From: Nocardia camponoti
GTDB lineage: Bacteria; Actinomycetota; Actinomycetes; Mycobacteriales; Mycobacteriaceae
Direction of reading: 5' to 3'
NCBI RefSeq assembly: GCF_014646135.1
Contig: NZ_BMMW01000005.1
Coordinates: 54,740-118,739, forward strand
Length of the DNA stretch: 64,000 nucleotides
Under the pieces are notes generated by a model. That model was given only the letters and a program-made list of their open reading frames with translations. It was not told the origin of the DNA and ran no database searches. Made by a program: the position numbers and the translations under genes. Positions 52,332 through 60,706 of the stretch are shown here, in pieces. Positions within the stretch are counted from its first letter, which is position 1; every line of letters begins with the position of its first letter.

Positions 52332-53474
52332 GTGTCCGCCGGAATCGGTACCCCGTTGTCCAGGTCTGTGGCCGATGCGTTGGCCGAGGTCGACCTCACC
52401 GCGCTCACCCCGGGTTCGCCTGCCTTTGTCGATGCCGTCGAAACCGCGCTGACCAGCTTCTTCGCAAGTCGGCGCGCGCTCGTTGAGCCGCTTGGGCCGG
52501 TGTTCATCGACTCCGCTGACGCGCTCGAACAGTTCGTTATTCGCGGCGGCAAGCGCACCCGACCGGGCTTCGCCTGGACCGGGTGGCTCGCGGCGGGCGG
52601 CGATCCCGCCGGGGCCGACGCGCCCGCTGTCCTCACCGCCTGCGCGGCGTTGGAGCTGGTGCAGGCGTGCGCGCTCGTCCACGACGACATCATCGACTCC
52701 TCCCGCACACGGCGCGGTTTTCCGACCGTGCATGTCGACTTTGAGCAGCGTCATCGCGCCGCGTCGTGGCCCGGTAGCGCGACCGAGTACGGCAGCGCGG
52801 TCGCGATCCTCATCGGCGATTTGGCCCTGGCCTGGGCCGATGACCTTGTCCACGAGGCCGGACTCGCGCCCGCGGCACTGCAACGGTTCGCGCCGGTGTG
52901 GGCGGCGATGCGCACCGAGGTCCTTGGCGGGCAACTGCTCGACATCAACGGCGAAGCGGGCGGCGACGAGTCGGTCGACGCCGCGCTGCGCATCAATCGC
53001 TACAAAACCGCCGCGTACACGATCGAACGCCCGCTGCATTTGGGTGCTGTGCTCGCCGCCGCCGACCCGGCGCTCATCGACGCCCTGCGCACCTATGGCA
53101 CCGACGTCGGCATCGCGTTCCAGCTCCGCGACGACCTGCTCGGCGTGTTCGGCGACCCCGCCGTTACCGGCAAGCCGTCGGGTGATGACCTGCGCGAAGG
53201 CAAGCGAACGGTGTTGATCGCCGAGGCGCTGCGTCGGGGCGACGCGGCGGCGGGCGCGCGCATCCGCGCGGGTTTGGGCGCTGAGCTCACCGACGCCGAA
53301 GTCGATGACCTGCGCGCGCTACTTACCGACCTCGGCGCGGTCGACGACGTGGAACGTCGCATCGCCGACCTCACCGCGACCGGCCTCGCCGCCGTGGCCG
53401 CGAGCACTGCCACCCCGCACGCCAAACAACTGTTGCGCACGATGGCTGACTCGGCGACCAAGCGAGCCGCCTGA
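52332..53474 (+). CDS. crtE: Geranylgeranyl diphosphate synthase
   Basis: 380-residue trans-prenyl diphosphate synthase. First Asp-rich motif LVHDDIIDSSRTRRG, second QLRDDLLGVFGD; GKRTRPGF near residue 70 binds the diphosphate. Genome context with crtI and crtB indicates GGPP for carotenoids; its position matches idsA2 (Rv2173), which also makes C15-C20 chains, so a role beyond carotenoids is possible. GTG at 52332 is chosen because GGAGG lies 7 nt upstream. One base separates its stop from crtI's ATG. Confidence 0.93.
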   Translation: MSAGIGTPLSRSVADALAEVDLTALTPGSPAFVDAVETALTSFFASRRALVEPLGPVFIDSADALEQFVIRGGKRTRPGFAWTGWLAAGGDPAGADAPAVLTACAALELVQACALVHDDIIDSSRTRRGFPTVHVDFEQRHRAASWPGSATEYGSAVAILIGDLALAWADDLVHEAGLAPAALQRFAPVWAAMRTEVLGGQLLDINGEAGGDESVDAALRINRYKTAAYTIERPLHLGAVLAAADPALIDALRTYGTDVGIAFQLRDDLLGVFGDPAVTGKPSGDDLREGKRTVLIAEALRRGDAAAGARIRAGLGAELTDAEVDDLRALLTDLGAVDDVERRIADLTATGLAAVAASTATPHAKQLLRTMADSATKRAA

Positions 53475-53475
53475 C

Positions 53476-55119
53476 ATGAAAATCGTTGCGGGACAGGTCA
53501 AATCGGTTGTGGTGATTGGCGCTGGACTTTCCGGTCTCGCCGCCGCACTGCATCTGCGTGGGGTTGGGTACGCCGTCACGGTGCTGGAACGCGCCGATCA
53601 CGTCGGCGGACGAGCTGGGCGCTATCAATTCGATGATTACGAAATCGACAGTGGCGCAACGATTCTCACGATGCCGGAGCTGATCGACGACGCACTCGCC
53701 GCCGTCGGCCACACGCGCGAAACCGTGCACCCGCCGCTGCGCATCACCCGCATGAGCCCGGCCTATCACGCGCGCTTCGCCGACGGCAGCGACATTCGCG
53801 TCTTCGACGACGTCGCCGCGATGACGGCGGAGGTCGCGCGCGCGTGCGGTCGGGCTGAAGCGCGGGGTTATCGGCGGTTGCGCACTTGGCTCGCGCGGAT
53901 TTACGACGCCGAATTCGCCGAGTTCATGGACGCGAACTTCGACTCTCCGCTCGACATGGTGTCGATCCCGGCCGCCGCCAACGCGCTTGGGCGGCTGATT
54001 CGCCTTGGCGGATTCGGTCGACTTGGGCCGCGCGTTCGGTCGTATTTGAGCGACGAACGCCTCGCCCGACTATTCACGTTCCAGGCGTTGTTCGCGGGCA
54101 CGGTCCCGAACAAGGCGCTCGCGCTGTACGGCGCGATCCCGCACATGGACACGAGCCTTGGCGTCTTCTACCCCGAGGGTGGGATGCGCGCGATCACCGT
54201 CGCGTTGGCTGACGCGTTCGTGCGGTCGGGCGGCGTGCTCGTGCTTGGCGCGGACGTGCACCGGGTTGATTACGCGACAGTGCGCGAAAGCTCGCATTCG
54301 GAATTCGGGATTGACTCGCGCGGGGCGTCGCACCGCACCCGTCGCGCCGAAGCGGTCCGCACCACCGACGGGCGGCTCTTCGAATGCGACGCGCTCATCG
54401 TCACCGCTGACCTCGGCTCGCTCAAACCGCTTGGGCTCAAGCATCGGCGCGGGCTGCGGGCGTCACCGTCGGCTGTCGTCGCGCACGGCACGATCCCCGC
54501 CCACATCGCCGCGCAGTGGCCGGTCCAAGCGCATCACACCATCGACTTCGGGGCCGAATGGGATCGCACATTCACCGAGATCGCGGCCAAGCGCGGCAAG
54601 GGCAAGCTGATGAGCGACCCCTCGCTGCTGCTCACCCGGCCCGCGCTCACCGACGCGACGCAGTTCGTCGACCGCGCTGACGGTCGCTACGAACCGCTCT
54701 CGTTGCTCGCCCCATGCCCGAATCTCGACGCCGCCCCGCTCGACTGGGCCCGGCTCGGTCCCGCGTACCTGCGCGAGCTGCTTGCCGAGCTTGAGCGACG
54801 CGGCTATGTCGGGATTGCCGAACATTTCACCGTCGACCATCTCGACACCCCAACGACCTGGTCTGAGCAGGGAATGATCGCGGGCACGCCGTTTTCGATC
54901 GCCCACCTTTTCCGACAAACCGGACCGTTTCGACCGAGCAACATGTCACCGGCGTCTATCGGTATTGACAACGTTGTTCTCGCTGGTTGCGGCACCACAC
55001 CGGGGGTCGGCGTGCCAACCACGCTGCTGTCGGGCCGGTTGGCCGCCGCACGAATCACCGGTGACCGGACGCACGTCGGGGGCGACCTCGGGGTTAGTGT
55101 TGCCCAGATGAAGCCGTAA
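53476..55119 (+). CDS. crtI: Phytoene desaturase
   Basis: 547-residue FAD-dependent CrtI that turns phytoene into lycopene. FAD loop VVVIGAGLSGLAAALHLRG (about residues 11-29) followed by GGRAGRYQFDDYEIDSGATILTMP; ALYGAIPHMDTSLGVFYPEGGM mid-protein; C-terminal carotenoid-binding motif NVVLAGCGTTPGVGVPTTLLSGRLAA. A Ser/Arg-rich insertion (ESSHSEFGIDSRGASHRTRRAEAVR) enlarges it slightly over the usual ~500. Operon with crtE, mptA and crtB. Confidence 0.95.
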   Translation: MKIVAGQVKSVVVIGAGLSGLAAALHLRGVGYAVTVLERADHVGGRAGRYQFDDYEIDSGATILTMPELIDDALAAVGHTRETVHPPLRITRMSPAYHARFADGSDIRVFDDVAAMTAEVARACGRAEARGYRRLRTWLARIYDAEFAEFMDANFDSPLDMVSIPAAANALGRLIRLGGFGRLGPRVRSYLSDERLARLFTFQALFAGTVPNKALALYGAIPHMDTSLGVFYPEGGMRAITVALADAFVRSGGVLVLGADVHRVDYATVRESSHSEFGIDSRGASHRTRRAEAVRTTDGRLFECDALIVTADLGSLKPLGLKHRRGLRASPSAVVAHGTIPAHIAAQWPVQAHHTIDFGAEWDRTFTEIAAKRGKGKLMSDPSLLLTRPALTDATQFVDRADGRYEPLSLLAPCPNLDAAPLDWARLGPAYLRELLAELERRGYVGIAEHFTVDHLDTPTTWSEQGMIAGTPFSIAHLFRQTGPFRPSNMSPASIGIDNVVLAGCGTTPGVGVPTTLLSGRLAAARITGDRTHVGGDLGVSVAQMKP

Positions 55120-55184
55120 ACTCACGGCCGACCTATTCGCATTCGCGGTTGCGACCGCCGACCAACCGGGGGGACCGATCGAAT

Positions 55185-56873
55185 ATGCCGCCCCCCAAGA
55201 CGACCGTAGGCCCCATGGACACCACGCGCACACTTGAGCCGCAGCGCCACCTGCCAACCGGAATCTCGTCGGGCGTGCTCGCACGATCCTGGTTACGCAT
55301 CGCGGGCGACTTCCTTCGCAGCCCGGAAGGTCACGCCGCCCTAATGGGCTTTTTCGGCGCGATGATGATCACCTTCGGCGGGTTTGGCGCGGGGGCGGTG
55401 CGCAAGCGCGATCCGTTGCTTGAGGCGCTGCATCTTTCGTGGTTGCGGTTTGGGCATGGGTACGCGTTGTCGACGATCCTGATCTGGGTCGGCGTCCTGC
55501 TCATGATCACCGCGTGGGTGCGGCTTGGTCGCGCGATTATCGGGTCAACGCGCGTGACGCTCAATGAACTGCGCGCGATCGTCGTCATCTGGACAACGCC
55601 GCTGCTGTTCGCGGCCCCGATGTTCTCCCGTGACGCCTACTCCTACCTCGCGCAAGGCGCGCTGCTGCGCGACGGTTTCGACCCCTACCAGGTGGGTCCT
55701 GTCGCCAACCCGGGCGTGCTGCTCGACAACGTGAGCCCCGTGTGGACCACAACCACCGCGCCGTACGGGCCAGTGTTCTTGCTGATCGGCCGCGCGATTA
55801 CCACCGTCACCGGCGACAGCGTGATCGCCGGGACCATCTCGCTGCGGCTCGTGATGCTGCCGGGCCTCGCGCTGATGATGTGGGCGGTCCCGTACCTCAC
55901 CAAGCACCTTGGTGGTAAGCCGACGGTCGCGCTGTGGCTCGCGGTGCTCAACCCGCTCGTGCTCGTGCACCTCATCGGCGGCGTGCACAACGAGATGCTG
56001 ATGGTCGGCCTGATGTGCGCGGGCATCGCGCTTGTACTCGAACGGCATCACGTCGCGGGCATCGTTGTTGTCGCGATCGCGGTCGCGATTAAAGCGACGG
56101 CTGGCATCGCGCTGCCCTTCCTCGTGTGGATTTGGATGCTGCACGAGAAGGAACGACGGGCCGCGCGACGAGCTGCCGCGTATCCGGAAAGCGCGACCCA
56201 CGACGACCACCCCGATGCCGCGCGCGCGTCAGCCGACATGCCGCATCCGTTCTTCATGTTCGCCAAGATCGCGGGCCTTGGCGTCACGGTATTCGCTGCG
56301 GTGTTCCTCGCCGCGTCGGCGATCGCGGGCGTCGGCTTCGGCTGGGTGACCGCGCTGTCAGGGTCGAAGAAGATCATCAACTGGCTTTCGCTGCCCACGG
56401 TGTTCGCCGACATGATCACCTGGGTCACCCCGCTGCGTGAAGAAGCCGTGCTCGACGTGACCCGCAGCCTGTGCGCGTTCACGCTGATCGTGGTGCTGAT
56501 CGCCACGTGGTGGCGGTTCCGGCACAGCGAGCGTGAGGCCGTGATGGGCATCATCATCGCCTTCGTCGCCATCGTCCTCCTCTCCCCCGCCGCCCTGCCC
56601 TGGTATTACTCCTGGCCGCTCGCGCTCGCCGCGGGCTTCGCGCTGTCGACCCGCACCTTGCAGTGGCTCGTCGGCATTTGCACCTGGTTGATGCTGGTTT
56701 TCCAGCCCGACGGGTCGATCGGCCTCTACAACTTCTGGCATGTCGCCGCCGCCACGTTCGTCGCGGTTGTCGCTGCCTGGTCGTTGCGTAACGTCGACCC
56801 GCTGCACCTGCGTTCGGCCCGCTCCCGCGCCGCCGTCGCGACGAGAGATTCGGCGCCGATCGTTCGAGCATGA
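55185..56873 (+). CDS. mptA: Alpha-1,6-mannosyltransferase MptA
   Basis: 562-residue GT-C polytopic mannosyltransferase with about 13 membrane spans. The catalytic loop FSRDAYSYLAQGALLRDGFDPY has the GT-C Asp; NPLVLVHLIGGVHNEMLMVGLM is also characteristic. It extends the mannan core of lipomannan/lipoarabinomannan from decaprenyl-phosphomannose, corresponding to Rv2174. A hydrophilic stretch (about residues 340-365) is a cytoplasmic loop. ATG at 55185 has GGGGGG about 11 nt upstream; ATG at 55215 is an alternative. Overlaps crtB by 4 nt, an unusual coupling of envelope and pigment genes. Confidence 0.93.
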   Translation: MPPPKTTVGPMDTTRTLEPQRHLPTGISSGVLARSWLRIAGDFLRSPEGHAALMGFFGAMMITFGGFGAGAVRKRDPLLEALHLSWLRFGHGYALSTILIWVGVLLMITAWVRLGRAIIGSTRVTLNELRAIVVIWTTPLLFAAPMFSRDAYSYLAQGALLRDGFDPYQVGPVANPGVLLDNVSPVWTTTTAPYGPVFLLIGRAITTVTGDSVIAGTISLRLVMLPGLALMMWAVPYLTKHLGGKPTVALWLAVLNPLVLVHLIGGVHNEMLMVGLMCAGIALVLERHHVAGIVVVAIAVAIKATAGIALPFLVWIWMLHEKERRAARRAAAYPESATHDDHPDAARASADMPHPFFMFAKIAGLGVTVFAAVFLAASAIAGVGFGWVTALSGSKKIINWLSLPTVFADMITWVTPLREEAVLDVTRSLCAFTLIVVLIATWWRFRHSEREAVMGIIIAFVAIVLLSPAALPWYYSWPLALAAGFALSTRTLQWLVGICTWLMLVFQPDGSIGLYNFWHVAAATFVAVVAAWSLRNVDPLHLRSARSRAAVATRDSAPIVRA

Positions 56874-58006
56874 GCGATCTCGACACCGCCTACGCGCTGT
56901 GCGGGCGGATAGCCGCCGAACATGGGCGCACGTACTACTTGGCGACCCGCCTGTTGCGCCCCGAGCAGCGTCGTGCGGTGCACGCGCTGTACGCGTTCGC
57001 GCGGATGGTTGACGATGTGGTTGACCACGCCGACAACCCAGGGCACGTGCTTGACCCGATCGAAAGTCGAAGGGGCGCAACGACTTTCGGCCCTAAGGTT
57101 GCGACGCTCGCGCCGCACGCTTTGGTCGCCGAACTGGATGAGATCGAGCGCCTGCTCGCCGAGGCACTCGCGGCGGTTGACGCTCGGCCTGCTGATGTCC
57201 AGTCCTCCGACGCGGCTCAGCGCACCTTTCCCGCCGCCAACTGGACTGATCGTCAGCGGGTGGGCTCGCACAACCAGCGCGGAGCTGCCGATACGCGCAT
57301 CGTGCACGCGGAGGGTTCGCCGATCAGACGGACCGAGTCCAACCAGCGCGACCTCATCATCGCCGCCCTCGCCGACACCATCGCGACGTACCACCTCGAC
57401 CCGCGTCACCTCACGACGTTCCTCGACGCCATGCGCATGGACATCCCCGGCTCGCCCACCTTCCGCGCCCGCTACGCGACGATGGGCGACTTGCGCGAGT
57501 ACATGGCCGGGTCAGCGGCTGCGATCGGGTTGGTGTTGTTGCCCGTGTTGGGCACGGTCGGGCCGCGTGCGGACGCCGAACCGGCCGCTGCCGCGTTAGG
57601 TGAGGCGTTTCAGCTCACGAACTTCCTGCGCGACCTCGGCGAAGACCTTGATCGCGGGCGCGTGTACCTGCCCGCCGACGAATTGGCCGCGTTCGGGGTC
57701 GACGAAGCGCGCCTGTTTGCATGCCGCGAGCAGGGCAAAGTCGACGGACCGCTACGGCGCGCGCTGGCGCACCTGATCGCCGTCAACCGCGACTTCTACC
57801 GCCGCGCGGCCCCTGGCGTCGATGCCCTCGACCCGCGCGTGCGCCCCGCGATCCGCACCGCGTCAGTCCTGTATGCCGAGATCCTCGACCAGATCGAGTC
57901 AGCCGACTACGAGGTTTTCGCGCGCCGGGCCGTCGTCGGGACCCGGCGTCGCGTGCTCGTGGCGAGCGCGGCACTAGTTCGCTCGCGCTCGCCCCGACGA
58001 ACCTAG
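56870..58006 (+). CDS. crtB: Phytoene synthase with central insertion
   Basis: 378 residues. Joins two GGPP to phytoene. First Asp motif FARMVDDVVDHAD (about residues 43-55), second LRDLGEDLDRGRVYLP. The family usually has about 300 residues; here about 50-60 extra residues (around 108-162, with QRTFPAANWTDRQRVGSHNQR and RIVHAEGSPIRR) lie between LAEALAAVDAR and the conserved DLIIAALADTIATYHL. The insertion is polar and likely a loop. ATGA overlap with mptA. A degenerate tandem repeat covers and follows the 3' end. Confidence 0.93.
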   Translation: MSDLDTAYALCGRIAAEHGRTYYLATRLLRPEQRRAVHALYAFARMVDDVVDHADNPGHVLDPIESRRGATTFGPKVATLAPHALVAELDEIERLLAEALAAVDARPADVQSSDAAQRTFPAANWTDRQRVGSHNQRGAADTRIVHAEGSPIRRTESNQRDLIIAALADTIATYHLDPRHLTTFLDAMRMDIPGSPTFRARYATMGDLREYMAGSAAAIGLVLLPVLGTVGPRADAEPAAAALGEAFQLTNFLRDLGEDLDRGRVYLPADELAAFGVDEARLFACREQGKVDGPLRRALAHLIAVNRDFYRRAAPGVDALDPRVRPAIRTASVLYAEILDQIESADYEVFARRAVVGTRRRVLVASAALVRSRSPRRT

Positions 58007-58170
58007 CCACTGCCTCGCCCCACGGCAGCCAGCGCGCACTGGCACGCGTCCCGACGAATGTGCGCACCGCCCGTCTCGCGGCAGCCAACGCGCACGGTCT
58101 CGCGGCCCCGACGAACGCGATCACCAGCTCGCCTCGTAGCAGCGAACGCGCAAGGTCTCGCGAGCCCGCG
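57945..58170 (+). repeat. 57-bp degenerate repeat from the crtB 3' end
   Basis: CCGACGA recurs at 57994, 58051 and 58108, with CCGCGAA at 58166; unit about 57 bp, four degenerate copies sharing GCGGCAGCCA(A/G)CGCGCAC. The first copy encodes the crtB C-terminus and stop. No gene is supported in 58007-58243. Confidence 0.85.
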
Positions 58171-58243
58171 AACGTCATCATCCGCGCGGCAGTACAACGC
58201 ATGCTCGTGCGCTAGCGGTACCAGCGTCGGACACGCACCAAAC

Positions 58244-58612
58244 TCAGAAGGGCTCAGCAGCCGCCCTGCGCACAACCTCGCGCGCCAAATCGCCGTGCAG
58301 CGCGTCTACCGGGCGGCCCGGGAGCGAATCGTCCTCGGTGAAGATCCAGCGCAGGATTTCTTCCTCGCTGTATTTACCGTCGCGCATCACCGTGATCAGG
58401 CCCGGGAGGAAGCGCACTACCTGGCCGTCGGCGTCGAAGAAACGCTCCGGGATGCCCATCACGCCGTCGCGGCGCACGGCGATGAGCTCGTGGTCGCGCA
58501 GCATTTGGTGCACGCGCGTGACGGGAACGCCGAGGTTTTCGGCGACGTCAGGCAGTGCGAGCAGGGTCTCGGTGTCGGGCAGCACGTCTTTGCTGCAAGG
58601 AATGGCACTCAC
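58244..58612 (-). CDS. Rv2175c-like winged-helix DNA-binding protein
   Basis: 122 residues. LLALPDVAENLGVPVTRVHQMLRDHELIAVRRDGVMGIP is a winged-helix/MerR-like recognition region; the C-terminal FLPGLITVMRDGKYSEEEILRWIFTEDDSLPG is typical of the Rv2175c family. Rv2175c binds DNA, and PknL phosphorylates its N-terminal threonine; here TETL near residue 15 offers a candidate threonine. It is divergent from pknL with a shared 117-nt region, as in mycobacteria. Confidence 0.92.
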   Translation of the reverse strand: MSAIPCSKDVLPDTETLLALPDVAENLGVPVTRVHQMLRDHELIAVRRDGVMGIPERFFDADGQVVRFLPGLITVMRDGKYSEEEILRWIFTEDDSLPGRPVDALHGDLAREVVRRAAAEPF

Positions 58613-58729
58613 TCACGCAACGGTAGTCGCTGTTGGGTCGCCTACATCCGCAGGCCTGGCCGCGTCGCCCAGTTACCATCGTGGGGCCACCATCACCGGA
58701 GTGGCACCTACGCTGTCGGAGGACCTGCA

Positions 58730-60643
58730 TTGATCGGCCAGATGCTGGAAGGGCGCTATCGCATCGACGCGCCGATCGCGCGCGGCGGAATGTCGATGGT
58801 GTTCCGAGGCACCGACACGCGCCTTGACCGGCCAGTCGCCATCAAGGTGATGGACCCCAAGTTCGCGAGCGACCCCCAGTTCTTGAGCCGTTTCGAATTC
58901 GAAGCGCGGGCGGTGGCGAAGCTGAAGCATCCGTCGCTTGTCGCGGTGTATGACCAGGGCGTTGATCGCGAATACCCGTTCCTCATCATGGAATTGGTGG
59001 AAGGCGGCACGTTGCGTGAGCTGCTGCGCGAACGTGGTCCAATGCCACCGCATGCCGTGCGCGCTGTCGCTGAGCCGGTGTTGCGCGCGATCGGCACCGC
59101 CCACGACGCTGGGCTCGTCCACCGCGATATCAAGCCCGAGAACGTGCTCATCTCCGACGCGGGCGAGGTGAAAATCGCCGATTTCGGGCTCGTTCGCGCG
59201 GTCGCGGCGGCCAACACCACGTCGGCGAGTGTGATCCTCGGCACGGCCGCGTACCTGTCGCCGGAGCAGGTCACCACCGGCACCGCCGACGCCCGCAGCG
59301 ACGTGTACTCGTTCGGCTTGCTGATCTTCGAACTGCTCACCGGGCAGGTCCCCTTCACCGGCGACAACTCGCTTTCGGTCGCGTACCAGCGCGTCGAGAA
59401 CGACGTTCCGCCGCCCAGCCGCTTCATCGAAGGGGTGCCGCCGGAATTCGACGCGCTCGTCGCCAAGGCAACCGCCCGCGATCCGCAGGCGCGCTTCGCC
59501 GACGCCAACGAGATGGCCGCCGAACTGCAGTCGATCGCGATGCGGTTGAACCTGCCGCCGTATCGCGTTCCCGCACCGCAGGATTCGGCCGAGCACCAGT
59601 CGATGCGGTTTCCGGTCGCTGAACCGGTCGCGGCTGGCTCGGCGCATCTCGCAACCACACACCTGCCCGTCGCGCGACCGGCCGCGCCACACCCGCCGCA
59701 GCACACACGCGTGGTCACCGCGCAGCGTCCACGGCCCGAGGAATACCACCATCCGACCCCCGAAACCGCTTCGCGTAGAACAGGTTTGATGTGGGTCGGC
59801 ATCGTTACCGCGCTCACGTTGCTCGTCGGCATTGGCGGGTGGTGGCTTGGCGTTGGGCGTTACACGGCGGTCCCGGCGATCGCGGGCGTTGACAGCCAGG
59901 TCGCCGTTACGCGACTGCAAGAGGCTGGCTTCGAAACCGCCCTACGCCAGAAGGCGTCCGACACCGTCCCGATGGGCGGCGTTGTCGGCACCGACCCGTC
60001 GGCAGGCGCGCGCGTGACCAAGGGTTCCACGGTCGCCGTGCTCATCTCAAGCGGCAAACCCCGTGTGCCAGAAGTGAAACCGGGCGACACCCTCGCGTCG
60101 GTGAACCAGGCCATCCGCGACATGGGCCTGCAACCCATCGACGCGGGCGAAGCCGCGAGCACGGCCCCGAAGGGCAGCCTGGCGAAGGTCGACCCAGCTC
60201 CGGGCACCGTCCTCCCCGGCGGCGCGCAGGTGAAGGTGTACCGCAGCAAGGGCTCGCAACCGGTGAATGTGCCTGACGTGAAAGGAAAGTCGGCCGAAGA
60301 CGCCGCGAAGGCCCTGACCGCGGCTGGCCTGACCGTCCGCGAAACCCGCGTGCAATTCGACAAGGATGTCGAGCACGACCGCGCCATCGCAACCGACCCG
60401 CCCGTCGGCACCACCCTGCAATCGGGCGACAGCGTGGCCTTGCTTGTCTCCAACGCGGTCAAGGTGCCGAACGTGATGGGCAGCAGCGTAGGAAACGCCC
60501 GCGCGAAACTTCAACAGTTGGGGTTGCGCGTCGAAGTGAAGTCGCTGACCGACTCCGACAGTTCCATCGTGATCGGTCAGCTGCCCGGCTTCGGAACGAA
60601 TGTGGAGGCGGGAAGCGTCGTTTCGCTGACCGCCTTGCCTTGA
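58730..60643 (+). CDS. pknL: Serine/threonine kinase PknL with four PASTA repeats
   Basis: 637 residues. N-terminal kinase domain (residues 6-275): glycine loop IARGGMSMVF, Lys in VAIKVMD, catalytic HRDIKPEN, DFGLVRA and LGTAAYLSPEQV. A Pro/His-rich juxtamembrane linker (285-345), one span (about 350-372), then four extracellular PASTA repeats (about 375-637) with VPAI, VPEV, VPDV and VPNV openings. M. tuberculosis PknL lacks PASTA domains, so this resembles the corynebacterial form and may sense peptidoglycan fragments. TTG at 58730 is chosen because GGAGG lies 7 nt upstream. Confidence 0.95.
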   Translation: MIGQMLEGRYRIDAPIARGGMSMVFRGTDTRLDRPVAIKVMDPKFASDPQFLSRFEFEARAVAKLKHPSLVAVYDQGVDREYPFLIMELVEGGTLRELLRERGPMPPHAVRAVAEPVLRAIGTAHDAGLVHRDIKPENVLISDAGEVKIADFGLVRAVAAANTTSASVILGTAAYLSPEQVTTGTADARSDVYSFGLLIFELLTGQVPFTGDNSLSVAYQRVENDVPPPSRFIEGVPPEFDALVAKATARDPQARFADANEMAAELQSIAMRLNLPPYRVPAPQDSAEHQSMRFPVAEPVAAGSAHLATTHLPVARPAAPHPPQHTRVVTAQRPRPEEYHHPTPETASRRTGLMWVGIVTALTLLVGIGGWWLGVGRYTAVPAIAGVDSQVAVTRLQEAGFETALRQKASDTVPMGGVVGTDPSAGARVTKGSTVAVLISSGKPRVPEVKPGDTLASVNQAIRDMGLQPIDAGEAASTAPKGSLAKVDPAPGTVLPGGAQVKVYRSKGSQPVNVPDVKGKSAEDAAKALTAAGLTVRETRVQFDKDVEHDRAIATDPPVGTTLQSGDSVALLVSNAVKVPNVMGSSVGNARAKLQQLGLRVEVKSLTDSDSSIVIGQLPGFGTNVEAGSVVSLTALP

Positions 60644-60644
60644 A

Positions 60645-60698
60645 GAGCAGGCGCCCCCGACAAGCCGGAGAAACCGGCTAAGCCCGAGAAGCCTGCTC
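60645..60698. terminator. Bidirectional terminator between pknL and aroG
   Basis: Interrupted stem GAGCAGGC (60645-60652) with GCCTGCTC (60691-60698), inner AGCCGG (60663-60668) with CCGGCT (60674-60679). It sits between two convergent genes, 1 nt after the pknL stop. Confidence 0.6.
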
Positions 60699-60706
60699 GC
60701 TAGGAC

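Noticed and set aside
58058..58729. Upstream extension of the pknL frame by about 220 codons
   Set aside because: Runs through the crtB 3' repeats and antisense to the Rv2175c-like gene; the TTG at 58730 has a good ribosome site and begins the kinase.
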